Source: Ustulina deusta (lineage: Eukaryota > Ascomycota > Sordariomycetes > Xylariales > Xylariaceae). From it: DNA of 64,000 nt. The notes under the pieces are model-generated. The model ran no database searches, was not told the DNA's origin, and saw only the letters and a list, made by a program, of their open reading frames with translations. Of the stretch, positions 1 to 13,207 are shown piece by piece (the first letter of the stretch is position 1; each line of letters begins with the position of its first letter). Made by a program: the position numbers and the translations under genes. The stretch lies in NCBI GenBank assembly GCA_023159155.1, contig JAJNNX010000013.1, positions 744,001 to 808,000 of the forward strand, written 5' to 3'.

Positions 1-230
1 TCACGTTGCATGGCGATGAATCAAAGTTTCCGAACTTACACCACCTACCCCTACCTCCTGCATAAAGCAACGCGAGATCAACAACCTTGCCATAGTACAC
101 TAGGTAATTGCTCCCCCTCCCAAAATACCTACCTACCTACCCGTGCAAACGAACGAACGAGCGTGGTGCAGTGTAAATAAACAGACCAAGGCCTAACTAA
201 TTACCGTACGCGCTCGGAAGCCGCCGATGA

Positions 231-249
231 GGGGGGGGGGGGGGGGGGG
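231..249 (+). repeat. Poly-G tract (19 G)
   Basis: Uninterrupted run of 19 guanines. A second run of 17 lies at 4231-4247. Homopolymers of this length are unstable, and their exact lengths in the assembly are uncertain. Confidence 0.95.
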
Positions 250-302
250 TGCGGCAAAGCAAATCCCTTGCCAGGCCGTTATACTGTAACTTCAGGCGGT
301 AT

Positions 303-311
303 TAGTAGTAA

Positions 312-353
<42 letters not shown>
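303..353 (+). repeat. TAG trinucleotide microsatellite
   Basis: About 16 nearly perfect TAG units, interrupted once near the start by TAA. It is in intergenic DNA with no coding frame of interest. Confidence 0.95.
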
Positions 354-354
<1 letters not shown>

Positions 355-2111
355 TAGTACACGGTCCCTGTCTTTTCCTTTGCCTTGCCTAAAGTACTTA
401 AGGTGGTATCATCTGTGTCCTTCATTACTTACTGCCTCGATATTATCTCAAGACTTCCCGACCCGGTTGCAAAGGAAGGTAGGGCAATCCACGGCCAGCC
501 AGCCAGTCTCGATATTACTCGCGCACCAGAGCCCAGCCCGATACAGATGCTAAACTTCGAAAGTACAGTAGTAGCTAAGTAAGTCGCGGCGGGAATTGGA
601 ATTGGAATGAATGAATAACTCGAATGATAGATGATAGGGTAGGTCCGTATAGTCACATACCTACACTACTACCTAGGTAGATAGGAACGCAACGCCGAAT
701 CAATGATCCCGGTTGTCGGGCTCTGCACGGGATCTGTCTGGAGAGGAGAAAGAAAAAAAAGCCAAAGAAATAAATAACAAATTGGAGTAGGGTTTGTCTA
801 TACAATCAATCAAATCCATGTAGACATGATAGGAGGGGGGCGCGTCTACCATTTTCCGTATTGCTGGGAGGGCGTGGAATAGAAAAGGTGGATAAAGATA
901 CAACATACCTCTACAATACCATGGTCGAGCTCGTGAGCGAGCAAAAAGCAGTCTTGAGAAACTTATATACTCCGCACTACCTAGCTCCACTACGACGCTA
1001 AAGCTACCAATTCGTATTATCTAGAGTCGTTAAGTTAGACGAGGTAGGTATTTGACAAGGCAACACCAACCAACCAACCAGCCCCATCAGAAAAAAAAGA
1101 AAAAAAAACCCCCCCGACCAATCAGTATATACTACCCCGTGTGATGTAGGTATTTCCCTTGTCTCTTGTAGAATAAGAGAAAAAAACAAGGACGAGCCCA
1201 TTTCTCTTATTTATCATATTTCCATCCCAAGAAGAATGATAAAAAGAGATAAGAAGGATCCCCAACACAGAAAATACAACAGCACAAAATCAAGGAAAAG
1301 AAAAGAAACAAAATAGAAGAGAAAAGGAGAAGCCGGGAGCCCAAAGATGATGTCCTTCCAAATTTCTCTCTTCTCGCTATTATAGCCAATACCTACAACA
1401 AACACACCCATGCCACCCCACCCCACCCCCAACACCGTCTTCGTTTCTCCAGATAAGATATAAACAATAATTAAATAACCAAGCATTTGTCGTTTGGTTA
1501 ATAAAAAGGGGTTGGTGGCTGAAGAAGGTAAGCAAATAACTTTGCTCTCGCTGGCGTTCGTTCTCGCGAGAAGAAATGAGACACACTTTTTTTTTTTCAA
1601 TTCTCTTTCCAAAACTCCTTTTATGTGGGCTTGCCTCCTCCTTTTCCTGCTGCTAGCCGTGAATCTGCATTGATACCATTCGAATTCGTTCAGAAATAAA
1701 TCGTAGAACTCTACCTAACCCATGGGGTAAAGGGTTGGTCCGGTCGTCTCATAGTATCGAATAGTGAAACCGTCTCTGGTATGCCCTATCCGGAACGCCC
1801 TGATGCTGTAGTCTGAGCTGAAAATGTAGATGGACGATCTAGCTGTGTTCGTAGCTTGACCGCCGGCCGTGGGTATCAGTATCTCACCATTTATGCCCCA
1901 ATGGTGATCGTTTTGGAAAACATATCGCTCTCCTACCTATTTCAAAAAACAAAAAGAAACCCGCCACACCCTAGTCAAATGATGCTTGGTCCATCACTTG
2001 TCCGTCGTCCTGGTGTCAATCATCGAGGTCTCGTCTCTTCACACTCGATTATGAATTAATTCCAACACAAACTCATCTCCCAACGTTGGCTTTATGCATA
2101 ACGATGGTGCA

Positions 2112-3620
2112 TCACCTCATGTTGCTCGTGTCGAAGGAGAACTGGGTCGGAAAAGCCATAGACGCGCTTAGGCCAAAAGGATCCCAGTCCAGGGCGGGAT
2201 CGAGCAGTTGAGTCATGCTTGGATAATTCTGAACTTGGGTCTGTCCACCATGATCTGCAGCGTTTGCTGGCGGCTGTCCGGATGGAGTGCTCGTCTGTGT
2301 CTGCATAGGAAGGCTAGGTGGAGGGGGAACCGAATAACCAGATGCGTATGGATTTTGAGGCGGCCCCTCTGTTTCGGCTTCATCCATCATGTCGGCTGGT
2401 GCGTCGTACTCTTGTTCTGTACTCACGAGTTAATCCTAGGACGACAAAGTTCTATACAAAGCAAAAAACGGGCCAACTTGCCGAGCTGTTGGAAGTGGCT
2501 TTGGAACGACGAAGTCGGATAGAGCGAGGGTGGTCGAGGTCCAGAGGTGGCCTGATGTTGTTGCTGTTGCTGCTGTTGTTGTTGCATCAGTTGTTGACGA
2601 GGGCCAGGTAATATTCCAGGCATTGGTGGCATGGGCTGCTTCATTGGAGGAGGCATTGCCGTGCGCATATTTACCTGGTCCGCAGCCGCAGTCGGAGGCG
2701 AAGCTGTTGAAATATGACCGCCGTAAGGGGGTGTTGGGTTGGTTGGTGAAGTTGCATGGGAGGGCGGTGTCGGCCGAGTCTTCGGCGAGGCTACTGATGG
2801 TTGTATGTTGACCTGGGCTGGCACCGACGTGACTCCAGGCTCGAGCTTCGGCGCAATGCTTGATGCCGGCCTACGCGAGTTGTGATGTCTGTTAAGAATG
2901 GCCCGTTGAATAGGTGGGGGTTGCATCATGTTCTGAGGCATGTGCGTCGGACCAAGATTGGGACTGCCAGTTTTAGCCTGAAGCTCAGCTTGAACATCGA
3001 TGCCTGTGGAAGTTGTTAGCAGATGGCTAGAGACAAGACCAGCTTGGCGGGCATGGCACTATACCTTTCTCAAGAAGGATACGCTCTAGGAGAGAGTTCT
3101 TGTATCGCAACATCAAACACTCTTCTGCGGCGCTGCGATGAGCCGCTTGCAAGTTGGTCAAATTTGACTCGTGAACCCGAATAGTATCCTCAAGCTGTTT
3201 GATATATTCAGTGCGCCTCTCTCTAAATGCAGCTTGCGCTTGGCGATTCCTCTGTTTTCGTTCTTCCGAGGTAGCATATATCTTTTCTCAGTTGTTAGCA
3301 TCGGTGCAGACTAGTCCCATTCCCATTCGTGTCCTTCGATATGCACGTATATATATATATATATATATACATATATGGCCATACCCTTGCTACCGGGCCG
3401 GTCGTCTAGTCAGGCGCAGAAATCGAAACAATCCCAGCTTCCTCTCTCCGCCATCTAATGGGAATTCACGTACAGGTTTTCGACCACCTTTCCGCTTCAC
3501 CGGTTGGGTGTCTTGCGGGGCTGGTGTAGGCTCTCCGCCATTGTCTGGAGTAGAAGCGACGGATTCGTCTGAATGTTCTTGAGATTGCTCTTGCTTATCA
3601 ATGGACATCCTGTCTGACAT
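2112..3620 (-). CDS. bZIP transcription factor (fungal AP-1/Fcr3-like)
   Basis: Predicted nuclear DNA-binding regulator of 399 residues. Exons on the minus strand are 3620-3474, 3281-3065, 3003-2478 and 2421-2112; the pieces join in frame to 400 codons including TGA. Introns start GTACGT, GTATAG and GTTGGC and end AG, with GCTAAC or ATTAAC branch points. A basic region (RKQRNRQAQAAFRERR, residues about 57-72) carries the bZIP signature N-x2-Q-A-x2-A-F-R-x-R and is followed by a heptad-like zipper to about residue 115. The preceding KRKGGRKP tract is typical of this fungal subfamily. The C-terminal half is disordered, Pro/Gln-rich, with a poly-Gln run encoded near 2556-2590. ATG 3620 is the first ATG of the open frame; the frame stays open upstream without one. 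The third splice donor is the least certain. Targets cannot be inferred. Confidence 0.9.
3349..3368 (+). repeat. TA microsatellite inside bZIP intron 1
   Basis: About ten TA units within the 192 bp first intron (3282-3473) of the bZIP gene, which sits in the middle of the conserved basic-region coding sequence. Confidence 0.9.
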
Positions 3621-6600
3621 GACAATATCGACAGGAGACGGTTGCCGATGATGCGGCAAACGCCTCTCAGCGTGAGAGAGATGGACAGCTGTGTCAATAC
3701 AAGAGTCGGCACAGCAGTCGACACAGCAAGCGGAGCGGATACCTGCTGCTTGGCCGCTGGTGAAACGGGGAACGGCTTGGTGGTACCCGGTCCCCGGTGT
3801 AGAAATGCGGTTCGTCTAGCTCTGCTCCGGTGCGCAGGTACAGGCGTTGGGCATGCGCGGATGTGTGCGTCTATCTAAGTGTGACGTCTGCACAGACAAG
3901 AGCCGCAGGCAAGAGCAAGAGAACAGGAAGCGGACAAATAGTGGGCTGCAATGTTGGGTTTAGGAGCAACAGGGCAGGCAGGTCAGTCGATAGCCAAGGC
4001 GTTGTTCGGTGCTGCAAGCTGTGCTGTGAGTGAGTGAGCGAAGCGCGCGGATGCAGCAGCACTAACACGCTACATAATCCGGGGAACTGGGTCCAGCGGC
4101 GTGGGTTGTTATGTAAGAGGCTCAACAGCGCGGAGAGGGACACAGGTGCTGTCAGTGGCAGAGATAAGGGCGAGCCAGCGTATCTCTCCAAGCTTCAATG
4201 GGCAGGACTGTGTCAAGAGGCGAGTGATAAGGGGGGGGGGGGGGGGGAACACTGGCAAAGTCGGGTTTGGGGTGAAGTGAGAGGTGAGAAAATGCGCAGC
4301 AAGGTGTTAGTTATGTTTTATGTAATTGAAATAAAGCGAGCCATCCAGCCAGCGAACCCACCATGGACTGGTTGGATGTTATTGTGGAGGAAGTGGATGT
4401 GGTGACAAGGCGACCTTTGCCCGTTGCGTTGTTGGCTCTTAGCCCGTCGCTCGCCTGCACTTTGTAGGTATACCTACCCAGGGAGTACCTAAACTGTACG
4501 GAGGCAGGCGGCTTTCCGTTTTCTTCATTGCTGCGGTGGGGGTTTAATGTACGGTATATAGGTGTAGGCTCTACTTCGGTCGCGCAGTAGGGACAGCCCA
4601 AGCCAAAGTATCCTACAGTTTGGTACCGGTAATTCGACCCCAGAAGGGAAAGTAGGCGTGTGTCTCCTCACTCCGTCTCTGTCCTCGCTCTGCAGAGTAC
4701 CCCATAGGTACCTTACCACCTCGCTCAACGTTGCCCCTCATTCATGAGAGAACGAGGCATGTAATTTGTCGCTAACCATGGCCTCCGACCGTCTGTTATC
4801 CTGCTATATACTGACTGGATAGGTATTATTGTAATCCTGTGCAAATTGGAAAAGCTGGCTTGAGCTGTCTTATAGAAGTGTCTTATACAGGCCAAGCAAA
4901 CGTACATGATGTTTGGCAGCAGAGGAGCGATGTGTGAGTGTGAGTAAAAAATACTTTCTAGGCACTTGAGTTTCAGTAAGTCGGGTACCTGTAGTGTAGT
5001 GTAGTGTAGTGTAGGTAGCGTAGGTAGTTGACTATAGGTACTTACCTACCTACACTGCAGGCTACAGCTGTAAGACATGCGTGGAGTGAGAAATATTCAC
5101 CATTTCAGGCTCCACCAGATGTCCGTCTCCAGGGTCTGAGTCTACAGCCCCAGTCTACTACAGCAGCGGAAACCGGACGGCTCAAGCTCCAGAATTCCAG
5201 TGCAGCGAACGGTTGGGAAAATGGGTCAGGAAGTCTTCAATTGTGGACTCATCGTGTGATGCCGTTTGTTTGTTGGCAACTAGTCAGCACAGCGGCTCGC
5301 TAGCAGGCCTTTTTTTAGTCGTGTTACTAGATAGTCTGGTATATAGTTGCCTCAACTTCGTATCTGCGGTGACAAAGTCTGTAGTCATGATAGAAATCCC
5401 GAGCAATAGTTTGGCCAGGCGCTCGCTTTCGAGGTACACAAAGTATCAACACCTTTGTCATCCATCAAGGCGACGAGATATAACGCGCTCTATTGACCCT
5501 CCCTCCCACTCCGCTAGCCAGTAGGAGTCCTATAAACGGTCATGAGGCAACTCATATGTCTCTGGTGCGAGCTACTGGACCTGCTCTCGGTAATGCACCG
5601 GGTTGAGTTGGATATTGATTCAACCAAATAAAGAGGGCGTCAGGTTATGGAAGCCTCTTCTCAGCTAGCCTGTCAGCTCGACACACATTGATGGGAAAGC
5701 TCGGGCAATGGCATCCTTGGCGATATATGCACCACCTTGGCAAGCGTGACACCTAATTGCCGCCATCAAACGTCGTCCTCTCGAGATGCCCTACCATGGC
5801 AATAATAGCTCTACCCGCTACACTAGACAATATCGATCAAGAACCACCTCATTCGAGTCGTGGTTCTTAGCTGTTCGGGTCCGTCGTGGACGAGGCTGTT
5901 GGTGAGGATATAGTGTACTACACTATATCCCAAAGTCTGAGTGTACCTATGTGCCGTTCACAGGCCGGAGACGAGCCAGGGTTTTTTTGGGGGGTTTTGT
6001 TCTTCGGTAGAAAGCAAGGACGGGGCAAATTAAAAACTAAGCATCCAAGTCCGCTGCTATAGAGCTGTGTCAGTAGTTAGCGTCGGCCGGCATTATGTGC
6101 TGTCTGGTATCGTGGCTTGCCGCCATGGACCAGCCACTCTGGTTCATGATCCAACCTAGCTCCTGTGATGTTGAAAGTGCTGGGTATTTCCTGTCTAGGT
6201 ATCTAATGTGAAGCAACGCTCGCCCTACACTACACAGGAAATGGATACGGTGGTGTCGCCAGTAGGATGGGTCCATGGTATTGTATCTGCATCTGTACTA
6301 GTATACGATGTAGGGCGGAGACGTGCCGCAAACTGCGAGGGTCCGAGAACGGACTTGGCTTCTCTCTCACATACCTACTGCGTACTGACTGACTTGTTTC
6401 AATCCCAGATCGTCGAAGCTCTTTAACATGAGTCGCACATTTGCTAAGGGGGGTTAGCAGACCCGAAGCTCGCCGCGCCGGGAATCTTGGAAATTGTGGA
6501 AGTTTTCGCTAGATCATCCGCCTGACAGCAATCGTGGCGTGCAGAGGACGACGGCCTCCCCGAACGGGTGGTGAAACGACCTAGTAGCGCGAGTAGGTCA

Positions 6601-9600
6601 CCCATGCTATGGGAATCCAATTCGTGGCGGAAATGCTGACTTCAAAAGGCATTCGCACCAATATCTACCAGGATCCAGTGTGTAGTTGTAAGCCATTCCT
6701 ACCGTAAGAGACGCCTTACAGTGTACGACAAATGTCGGACAACACATCGCCGATCTCGAGGATGAAGGCGGCTTGTGAGCAGCAGCTCCCGGCAACCTCC
6801 GACGATGATTGGAGTGCAGTGGGATGATGGAGGCGGGTGTGCAGGTTCGCCCTGCGACCTGCAAGGCCCTGAGTGCCGAGATGAGTTCCCAGCATTACCA
6901 GGGATGCGACAAGGCAGAGTTTGAGGAGACAGTCGTTGCATCTTGCATCTCCGAGGAGTCTACACTCCTACACTAGTGTAGCGTAGGGTCCACCGTCATG
7001 CTATACTAGTACCTATAGGTATTATGGTCTAATTCGCGGCGTGCAATTCGTATACACCTACATGTAGTATACCTGTAGGTAGTGTGGTATGGGCGTGGTA
7101 CTGTATACTAGTAGGTAGCGTCAGGACAGGAGATCAACCCCGACCATCGGGGAGGCGGTAGCACTGAGAACTTCTGCTGGGAGGCTGCGGCGCAGAGGGG
7201 AGGGAATAGGGCTTCTAGAAGTTTGTTGATCAGGGAAAGATCAGGGAAGTCCATGCGAGAGCATCCACCCGAGCAGCCCCATCTCTTCCTCCCCTTTGCG
7301 GTTGTGCGCATAAGCTGGTTACGTCGCCTTGCACAGCTCTTCCATTGGTCAGTCTAGGCGATGTGGTTTCCCAAAAAGGAATATGGGGTAGCCCTATATA
7401 GTTAGACCTTTAGCCCTAGGGAAGGTAGCTTACACGTACATGTAGCCAAAGTACCTAGGTACGGAGCTGGGTATGTACGCGAGTACCTCGTCGTGGGTGG
7501 CCAGCTCTACTGGACTACATACCTATATGCTGTTACCTCAGCGTGCGCGTGAGCTGACTTGAAAAAGTGCACGCATAATCTTCAAACTCCTTTCTCCTTT
7601 AGGCGCCTAATTTTGCTGCACACGATCCAGATGCAGCCACCGCAACAATAGTGTAAAGTACGGTAAGTTGCTTTTGGCTATGTTTCTTCACCCTATGCAT
7701 GATGCATGATGCATGGACATAGGTCGTGTAATACATGCATACACGCTGGCAGGCCCTTGTCTGGGGTAAAATATATTCCTACTAGGTAGTAGTAGGAAAG
7801 CCTGCCCATCATCACCTTCTAGAATACTTCTAGCGCGTTCCCAAAATCCGCTCACTCGCCCTCGCCCTGTCTCAGCTAGGTTGTACAGGTAAGTCTGAGG
7901 GTTTGTTTCAACGGGGCGGTTTTGCTCGTGGACCATAGACAAGACGGGCAAGCCGGTCGCCGGATGTGCGGCACTCGGCATTATTTCGCCTCACTCTCCG
8001 AGGATCGCATGTACAAGTACAAGGTAGGCATTCCTTCTTCGACCTTACCAACAATCATATCGAAGACCCGGAGCCACGACAGCATCATCTCCAACACTCC
8101 AGTAAAAGAATCTGTCAAGGTTCCAACTACTCAAGGACAGTAGGGCGCATGATCGTGCTCCTCCTGCCGCTTACCAGGGTTTTCTCACAGGCGCCTCCCA
8201 TCTGACTGCTCCCGGGCTTACACTTCGGTACCTAGGCAGACAAGCTCCCATAAACAGGACTGTCGTGCGGTTGTCGGCATCGCCGGTTTGGCAGCCAAAT
8301 ATCGAGATACGGCGCGACACGGCACTCTAGATTCTACTAACAACCAGCAATGTATATGGCCCCTGCTGACCACACGAACACCAAACAAATCCCGAACTCT
8401 TTGTCGTTAATGCGATAGTTACCCCTAGCGTCACTATCCCCCTCTCGCCCTTCGGCCTGCCCCGGCCTTGTCATCCAACCCTTCTACTACTACCACTGTC
8501 ATGGTAATCCCCGACGGTGAAGTCGCGGATCCCCGTAAAGTTCCCATATCGCCCTCAAGCGTACGCAAGCGCCCATTAATCGTAAGGCAGCCCCCGAATA
8601 ACCATGTGACGCAGCTAGGGCACATCAATGGATGCACTGCGTTTCGCCTCTTAGCCTGGGAATATAGGACAAAGGGAGCCAAGGTTAGTTGGCGTCTGAC
8701 AAACAAGCAGTGTCAGACATGACTCGAGAATCTGAGAGATGTTATCGGTATTACTATCTCAGGCGCCGAAACTACTTAACTCAGATCTTCAGAATCAGTA
8801 ATCGCCGATATTTGTCATGTGGCTTCGTTGCGCGAATTGAAGGGTGCAATGCCTCGCAGTGCCGTCTTTGCGTCTCTTGAGCCTATCTTTCCCAGACCGG
8901 GCTTCGGTGGCCGGAAAACTTGAACTCAACTATTCTAGTATCGATGTATCGTGTTCATAAAGTTGAACTGCAAGATAAAAGTCTCGAGGAAGGAGCATAT
9001 ACAGCACAAAATAAATACTAGACTATGTGCTCTTATTAAACCGCGTTGGGGTTAGTAGTATATGTTTGTACTCGTATTCCTCAAAAACTCCGAGACTCGA
9101 CAGTATAATAACTCAGAACACCTGTCTGACTCCGCTCTACACATTGTTGCTCACAAAGCCTCCCTATGCTCGTGTGTCCAGCAAGTATCCTCCAAGAACT
9201 CACCAGCGTAGGTACGTCATTCTCCGAAAAAGGTAGCCAAGCCTTGACCGAGATGCTGAGGAGATCTATGGCGCTCAAAAGCAATTTTCCCTTTCATTTT
9301 CTGATCCTGTTCGATGTCGCAGATCTTTCAAGGCCGACGAGTATCATGATAACAGAAATCACACAGCTTCCAGGACAGAATCTTACGCTCCGAGAAACCT
9401 CATGGTCTCAACCTTCCTACTAGTTATTATTACCGTGCCCACCCTGACCAGCAAGACCAACAAGTCTAGATACAGCTGGGCCAACATATTGAACCCTCGA
9501 CGCAGCATCACCTCCTTATCGCGCCAAGCTTTCTTCTTGCAGTTAAAGACCCAGATGGATCCCCATCAGTGACTAAAAATCAAGCATGTTACAACAGCGC

Positions 9601-10504
9601 ACAAAAGAGCAAAAGACATTAACAGTCACCAAGAGCATGCAATCCAGAATTAGGCCTCAACAAGGCATATACTACGAAATCAATATATCGACGGGGTGTT
9701 TTAAAGAAATGTACCAGTTGCATTCTATCTCTTGCTATTTCCAAAGGCGTATGGTAAATGTGGAACAACATAATGGCTTTAGCTCCTAATGCTGATGCGT
9801 TTAGGACTAGAGTAAAAGATTTAAAACCAAGAGACTAAGCAAGGCGAAAGAGAAACAAATCGATCAAGAAAGCAAACGAAACGGCACGAGATAAATTTAA
9901 TTTATTGGCGCCTAGTCATGACCTGGCCTTAAACCCAACATATCGTCCTTATTTATCAACCCTAGCTCTATTACTTCCAGGGATGGACTAGACATAGATA
10001 GATGTACGCGTAGTCGACGGTCCATGAGCGACAACCTGGTCGCGCAGCCATATTCAAGCAATAAGTACATACAATACGGTCCATCAGGATCTAGCCAGTA
10101 TAAGGATGTAACGCGGTTCTCGGGACCTATTGATCTTGTAAACTACCCTACACTTCAACAATGTAAATTCAACTAGGAGCGTCTGAATTAGACGTCTCTA
10201 TATGGACTTTTATATACCTAACCGGAAGCCGACTATTGTTTCTCCCTTCATGTCCCATTGTAGCGAATCTGTCTTTCGTTAAGTCCGAGACTTATCGTGT
10301 TTCACATACCGGAAACCGAGACCTTGACTTCTTGTGCATGACACGTATAAAATTCTCAACTAAACTCGCATGAGAGGAATACCTAGCCATATTCCAACCA
10401 AAAAAAGAGAAGAAGAAAAAAGAAGTGTTGTGGGAACGGAGGAGAGTGAAAGGGAACGTAAGCGCCTGGTGTCCATCGACTTATACAGTGGCCGAATATC
10501 TCAA
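3621..10504. other. Gene-poor intergenic, about 6.9 kb
   Basis: No protein-coding gene is supported. Open frames are under 110 codons, overlap on both strands and match no family I know. The region includes the putative bZIP promoter, a 17-G run (4231-4247), repeats of GTAGTGTAGT near 4990-5015, and many TACCTAGGTA-like words. Short spliced or non-coding transcripts cannot be excluded. Confidence 0.5.
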
Positions 10505-11809
10505 TCAGTCTGCTCCGTGGTCTTCATCGAGTGCAGGATATTCCGGAAGTTTCCATTTCTCCACCGCTCCGTCCATCCCAATATACTGGTCGAGTCTGAA
10601 ATATGCTACTATGCTAGCAATCCAGTTCACGATGTAAATACCGAGTGCCGAGTGGGGAAGGAAATAAGACCCAGCCCACCCATCTCCCCCATGACCTGAA
10701 AGAGCTGTTGGCCGCCATCTCTTCTCGTATGTCTTCACCGCTTGAATGACAGACGCCGTGGGCAGAGACTTGTCCTTCTCATATAGGGTCGCGAGCTCGC
10801 CGGCCAGGAGATAAGGCCCTATCAGGCCCCACGAAGTTCCGTACCCATTTGCCGTAGCGGAGTGCGCCGCATCGCCGATGAGGACAACCCGGCCTTTCGA
10901 CCAAGACCCCTCGGGAAGCCGGACCTCTTCAAGCGGCGTGCAGTATAGATCATCCGCTTCGGGTGCGTGGACTAACGCCTCCATGAACCGCTTGGTTTCC
11001 CACCCACCACCTTCAAAAACACCGGCCAGCGCTTTCTTCAGAGCGGATAGGTCTCCAGACTTGAGTGCGGCGTCAACGGCATCATCCCGCTTCGATGCTA
11101 TCAGATAGATACGCGTGAATTCAGGGCAGTCTTTCCGCGTCATAATGAGCCGGGCCATACGAGGTCCAGGCAATTGACAAACAGTTGACCTGTCTGAGTC
11201 ACCGGGCTGCGAGAGGATACTGAAATAAGAGATGTAGCCTCCGGTACTGTGCCGTGGGTCAGGAGCGTCGGGACCGAGCATGATCCGTCGTGTTTTCGAT
11301 CCCGTTCCATCGGCACCAAGCACGAGATCGTAATCCTCCTGACGACCGTCCGAGAAAGTCACATGGACTTTGCCGTGAGGGTCGTTCTCGTCGTCTTGGG
11401 TGAAGTTCTCAACACTCGTGCCGAACACGTGTTGCACATTCGAGCGGTTTTTAGTGAGATTATATAATATTTTGACGAAATCGCCCCGCAGGATTTCGTA
11501 CTCGGACGTTAAACTCTGCCTCTTGCTGCCAGGCGGGGCGGCTGGGAAGAAGGCTTGCGTCCGTCCATTGGTGTCAATCAACTGCGTGCCAGGTTCGTGG
11601 CAAATCACGGCTCGCACAGCAGGCTCGATGCCCATTTTCTTCATTATATCTATGCCCGCGGCGCGAAGGTCTAGTTGTTGACCTGAGGCTCGCATTTGCG
11701 GGGACCGTTCGATGAGTGTGATTTTGGCACCGGCGATATGCGACAACCAGTATGCTGCTGCCGGACCGGCAACACCACCCCCAACGACGAGGACATTTAA
11801 AGAGGCCAT
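10505..11809 (-). CDS. FAD-dependent monooxygenase
   Basis: Flavoprotein of 434 residues predicted to hydroxylate or epoxidise a small substrate using NAD(P)H and O2. It belongs to the class A FAD_binding_3 family (salicylate hydroxylase/TetX-like). Visible motifs are the N-terminal Rossmann glycine motif (GGGVAG, residues 10-15), the DG motif (GADGTG, about 165-170) and the GD motif (IGDAAHS, about 311-317), all in the usual order. The family-typical start is ATG 11809, placing the dinucleotide fold right at the N terminus. An in-frame ATG at 11917 would add 36 residues without similarity and is less likely. No intron. A hydrophobic stretch near residues 388-404 could be a membrane-associated tail. 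No biosynthetic partners adjoin it, so the substrate is unknown. Confidence 0.9.
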   Translation of the reverse strand: MASLNVLVVGGGVAGPAAAYWLSHIAGAKITLIERSPQMRASGQQLDLRAAGIDIMKKMGIEPAVRAVICHEPGTQLIDTNGRTQAFFPAAPPGSKRQSLTSEYEILRGDFVKILYNLTKNRSNVQHVFGTSVENFTQDDENDPHGKVHVTFSDGRQEDYDLVLGADGTGSKTRRIMLGPDAPDPRHSTGGYISYFSILSQPGDSDRSTVCQLPGPRMARLIMTRKDCPEFTRIYLIASKRDDAVDAALKSGDLSALKKALAGVFEGGGWETKRFMEALVHAPEADDLYCTPLEEVRLPEGSWSKGRVVLIGDAAHSATANGYGTSWGLIGPYLLAGELATLYEKDKSLPTASVIQAVKTYEKRWRPTALSGHGGDGWAGSYFLPHSALGIYIVNWIASIVAYFRLDQYIGMDGAVEKWKLPEYPALDEDHGAD

Positions 11810-13207
11810 GATGACTGGAATTGGCGTGCTCCAATGGAAATGGGAAGACTGGAAGTAGAGTGAATCTGCTGAGTATCTTGATGAATGGAATGAAAGAACC
11901 CTTGATAATCCCCTCATCGGACAGGTTTACGGGTGTATTTGTAGGGGCGCCGTCGTTGCTCTTTTGGATTGCGCGGGGGCGCACAGACTCTGGCCCTTCA
12001 CCGTCGTCTTTCCGCGGTGAATTCAAGGCCCCGAAGTCCGGGTAGGTCCAAATCGTTGACGTATATGACTGGGCGTAGGCAGCGCCATAAGCACATTCTT
12101 GATGTCATCCTTGTTCCCCCCCTAATATCAGTTCTTCCCTTCGAAAAACCGAACCATATGACCAGGAGTTGGTAGCGCCATAAGCACATTTTTTATGTCA
12201 TACTTGTTAGGCCTAGTTTCAGAATTAGAAGATTTCTGCTAACCTGCCATCAATTGCCCTGGTAAGCCAGCACGAGATGAACACATTGTAACAAAAACCA
12301 TTGGCTTCGGAAAAAAGTATAATCGAGAGGGTTGGCCGTCGAACAGCCTGCTGGACTAGAGAGGGGGGGCAGACGAGTAGATTTGGTGAAGAGCCTACCC
12401 GCCCTTGCGAGTCGGTGTCTTACCTTAGGGTACACAAGCAGGATTCCCGGCATTGTGCGATGCCGGCTTTGTTGAGCGATCTGCACCGGAGACTCGGAAA
12501 TAGGCGCCGGGCCTCAAATTAATCAGCGCAGAAAGCTGAGTTTAATCGTCATGTCGGGATTTTTGGGCTTTGGACCGGCACTCAGTCAATTAGCGTGTCC
12601 GACGGGGAGAAGCATGGAGAAATTTGTGATTCAGCATCCTGTATAAGGAAGAGTATGCGTCCAGGATGGGGCGTTTTTGGAGGGGCAACTGGCTATGAAG
12701 GAAACATGTAGTAACAGCAGGGCAACAAAGCACAAAGCCGCAAGTCCTCGGGTGTCTCACCCGTGAGACAACAAACCGCAAGCGCAGGAGAGCTGTTCAA
12801 GTATCCCTATTTCATACACAACCTCATCCACATCCTTTCGGTGCTTCAGATTCGCAGGGACATGAGTAGTACGTTGTGTTATAATTTTGGAGACGCTTGG
12901 GGCGACAATCAGATGGCACAGCAGGTGCTAGGCCGGGGGTGCTTGTTGGTTGACATGTTTCTTTTTCTTGTTATTCCTTCTCGTGCGCCGAGTGAAATCA
13001 GAATAAAACAAAAATACACTTCTCTATCCACTTTGCTGGTCTCTAGGTATCAAGTTACCGATGAATAAGACCAGCTGGCTTGCTGTCCTCCCATATCTGC
13101 TTGGCGATCGATGATTCGACGCGCGCCCTGCGTTGAATTTCTTCTAATAGATGTCCGACACGTGATTATGGGAGGTATATCCTCGTATATAGACTTAGTA
13201 GACACGC
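11810..13207. other. Intergenic with a short duplication
   Basis: No gene recognised. It holds the promoter side of the monooxygenase, the two 52 bp repeat copies at 12064-12115 and 12157-12208, and the 3' side of the dioxygenase. Confidence 0.5.
12064..12208 (+). repeat. Diverged 52 bp direct repeat, 93 bp period
   Basis: Two copies, 12064-12115 and 12157-12208, share the core AGCGCCATAAGCACATT and the tail TGTCAT-CTTGTT, with about ten differences over 52 bp. They lie about 250 bp upstream of the monooxygenase start, so a regulatory role is conceivable but unproven. Confidence 0.75.

Larger units (their letters stand above)
1..2111. other. Intergenic, low-complexity rich
   Basis: No convincing gene is seen on either strand; the open frames are short and resemble nothing I recognise. 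The stretch holds a run of 19 G at 231-249, a TAG trinucleotide microsatellite at about 303-353, and scattered CCTAGGTA/CTACCTACC-like motifs. It lies downstream of the bZIP gene. Confidence 0.6.

Noticed and set aside
11810..11917. Extended N terminus of the monooxygenase from ATG 11917
   Set aside because: It would place 36 unrelated residues before the FAD-binding motif, which in this family normally begins within about ten residues of the start.
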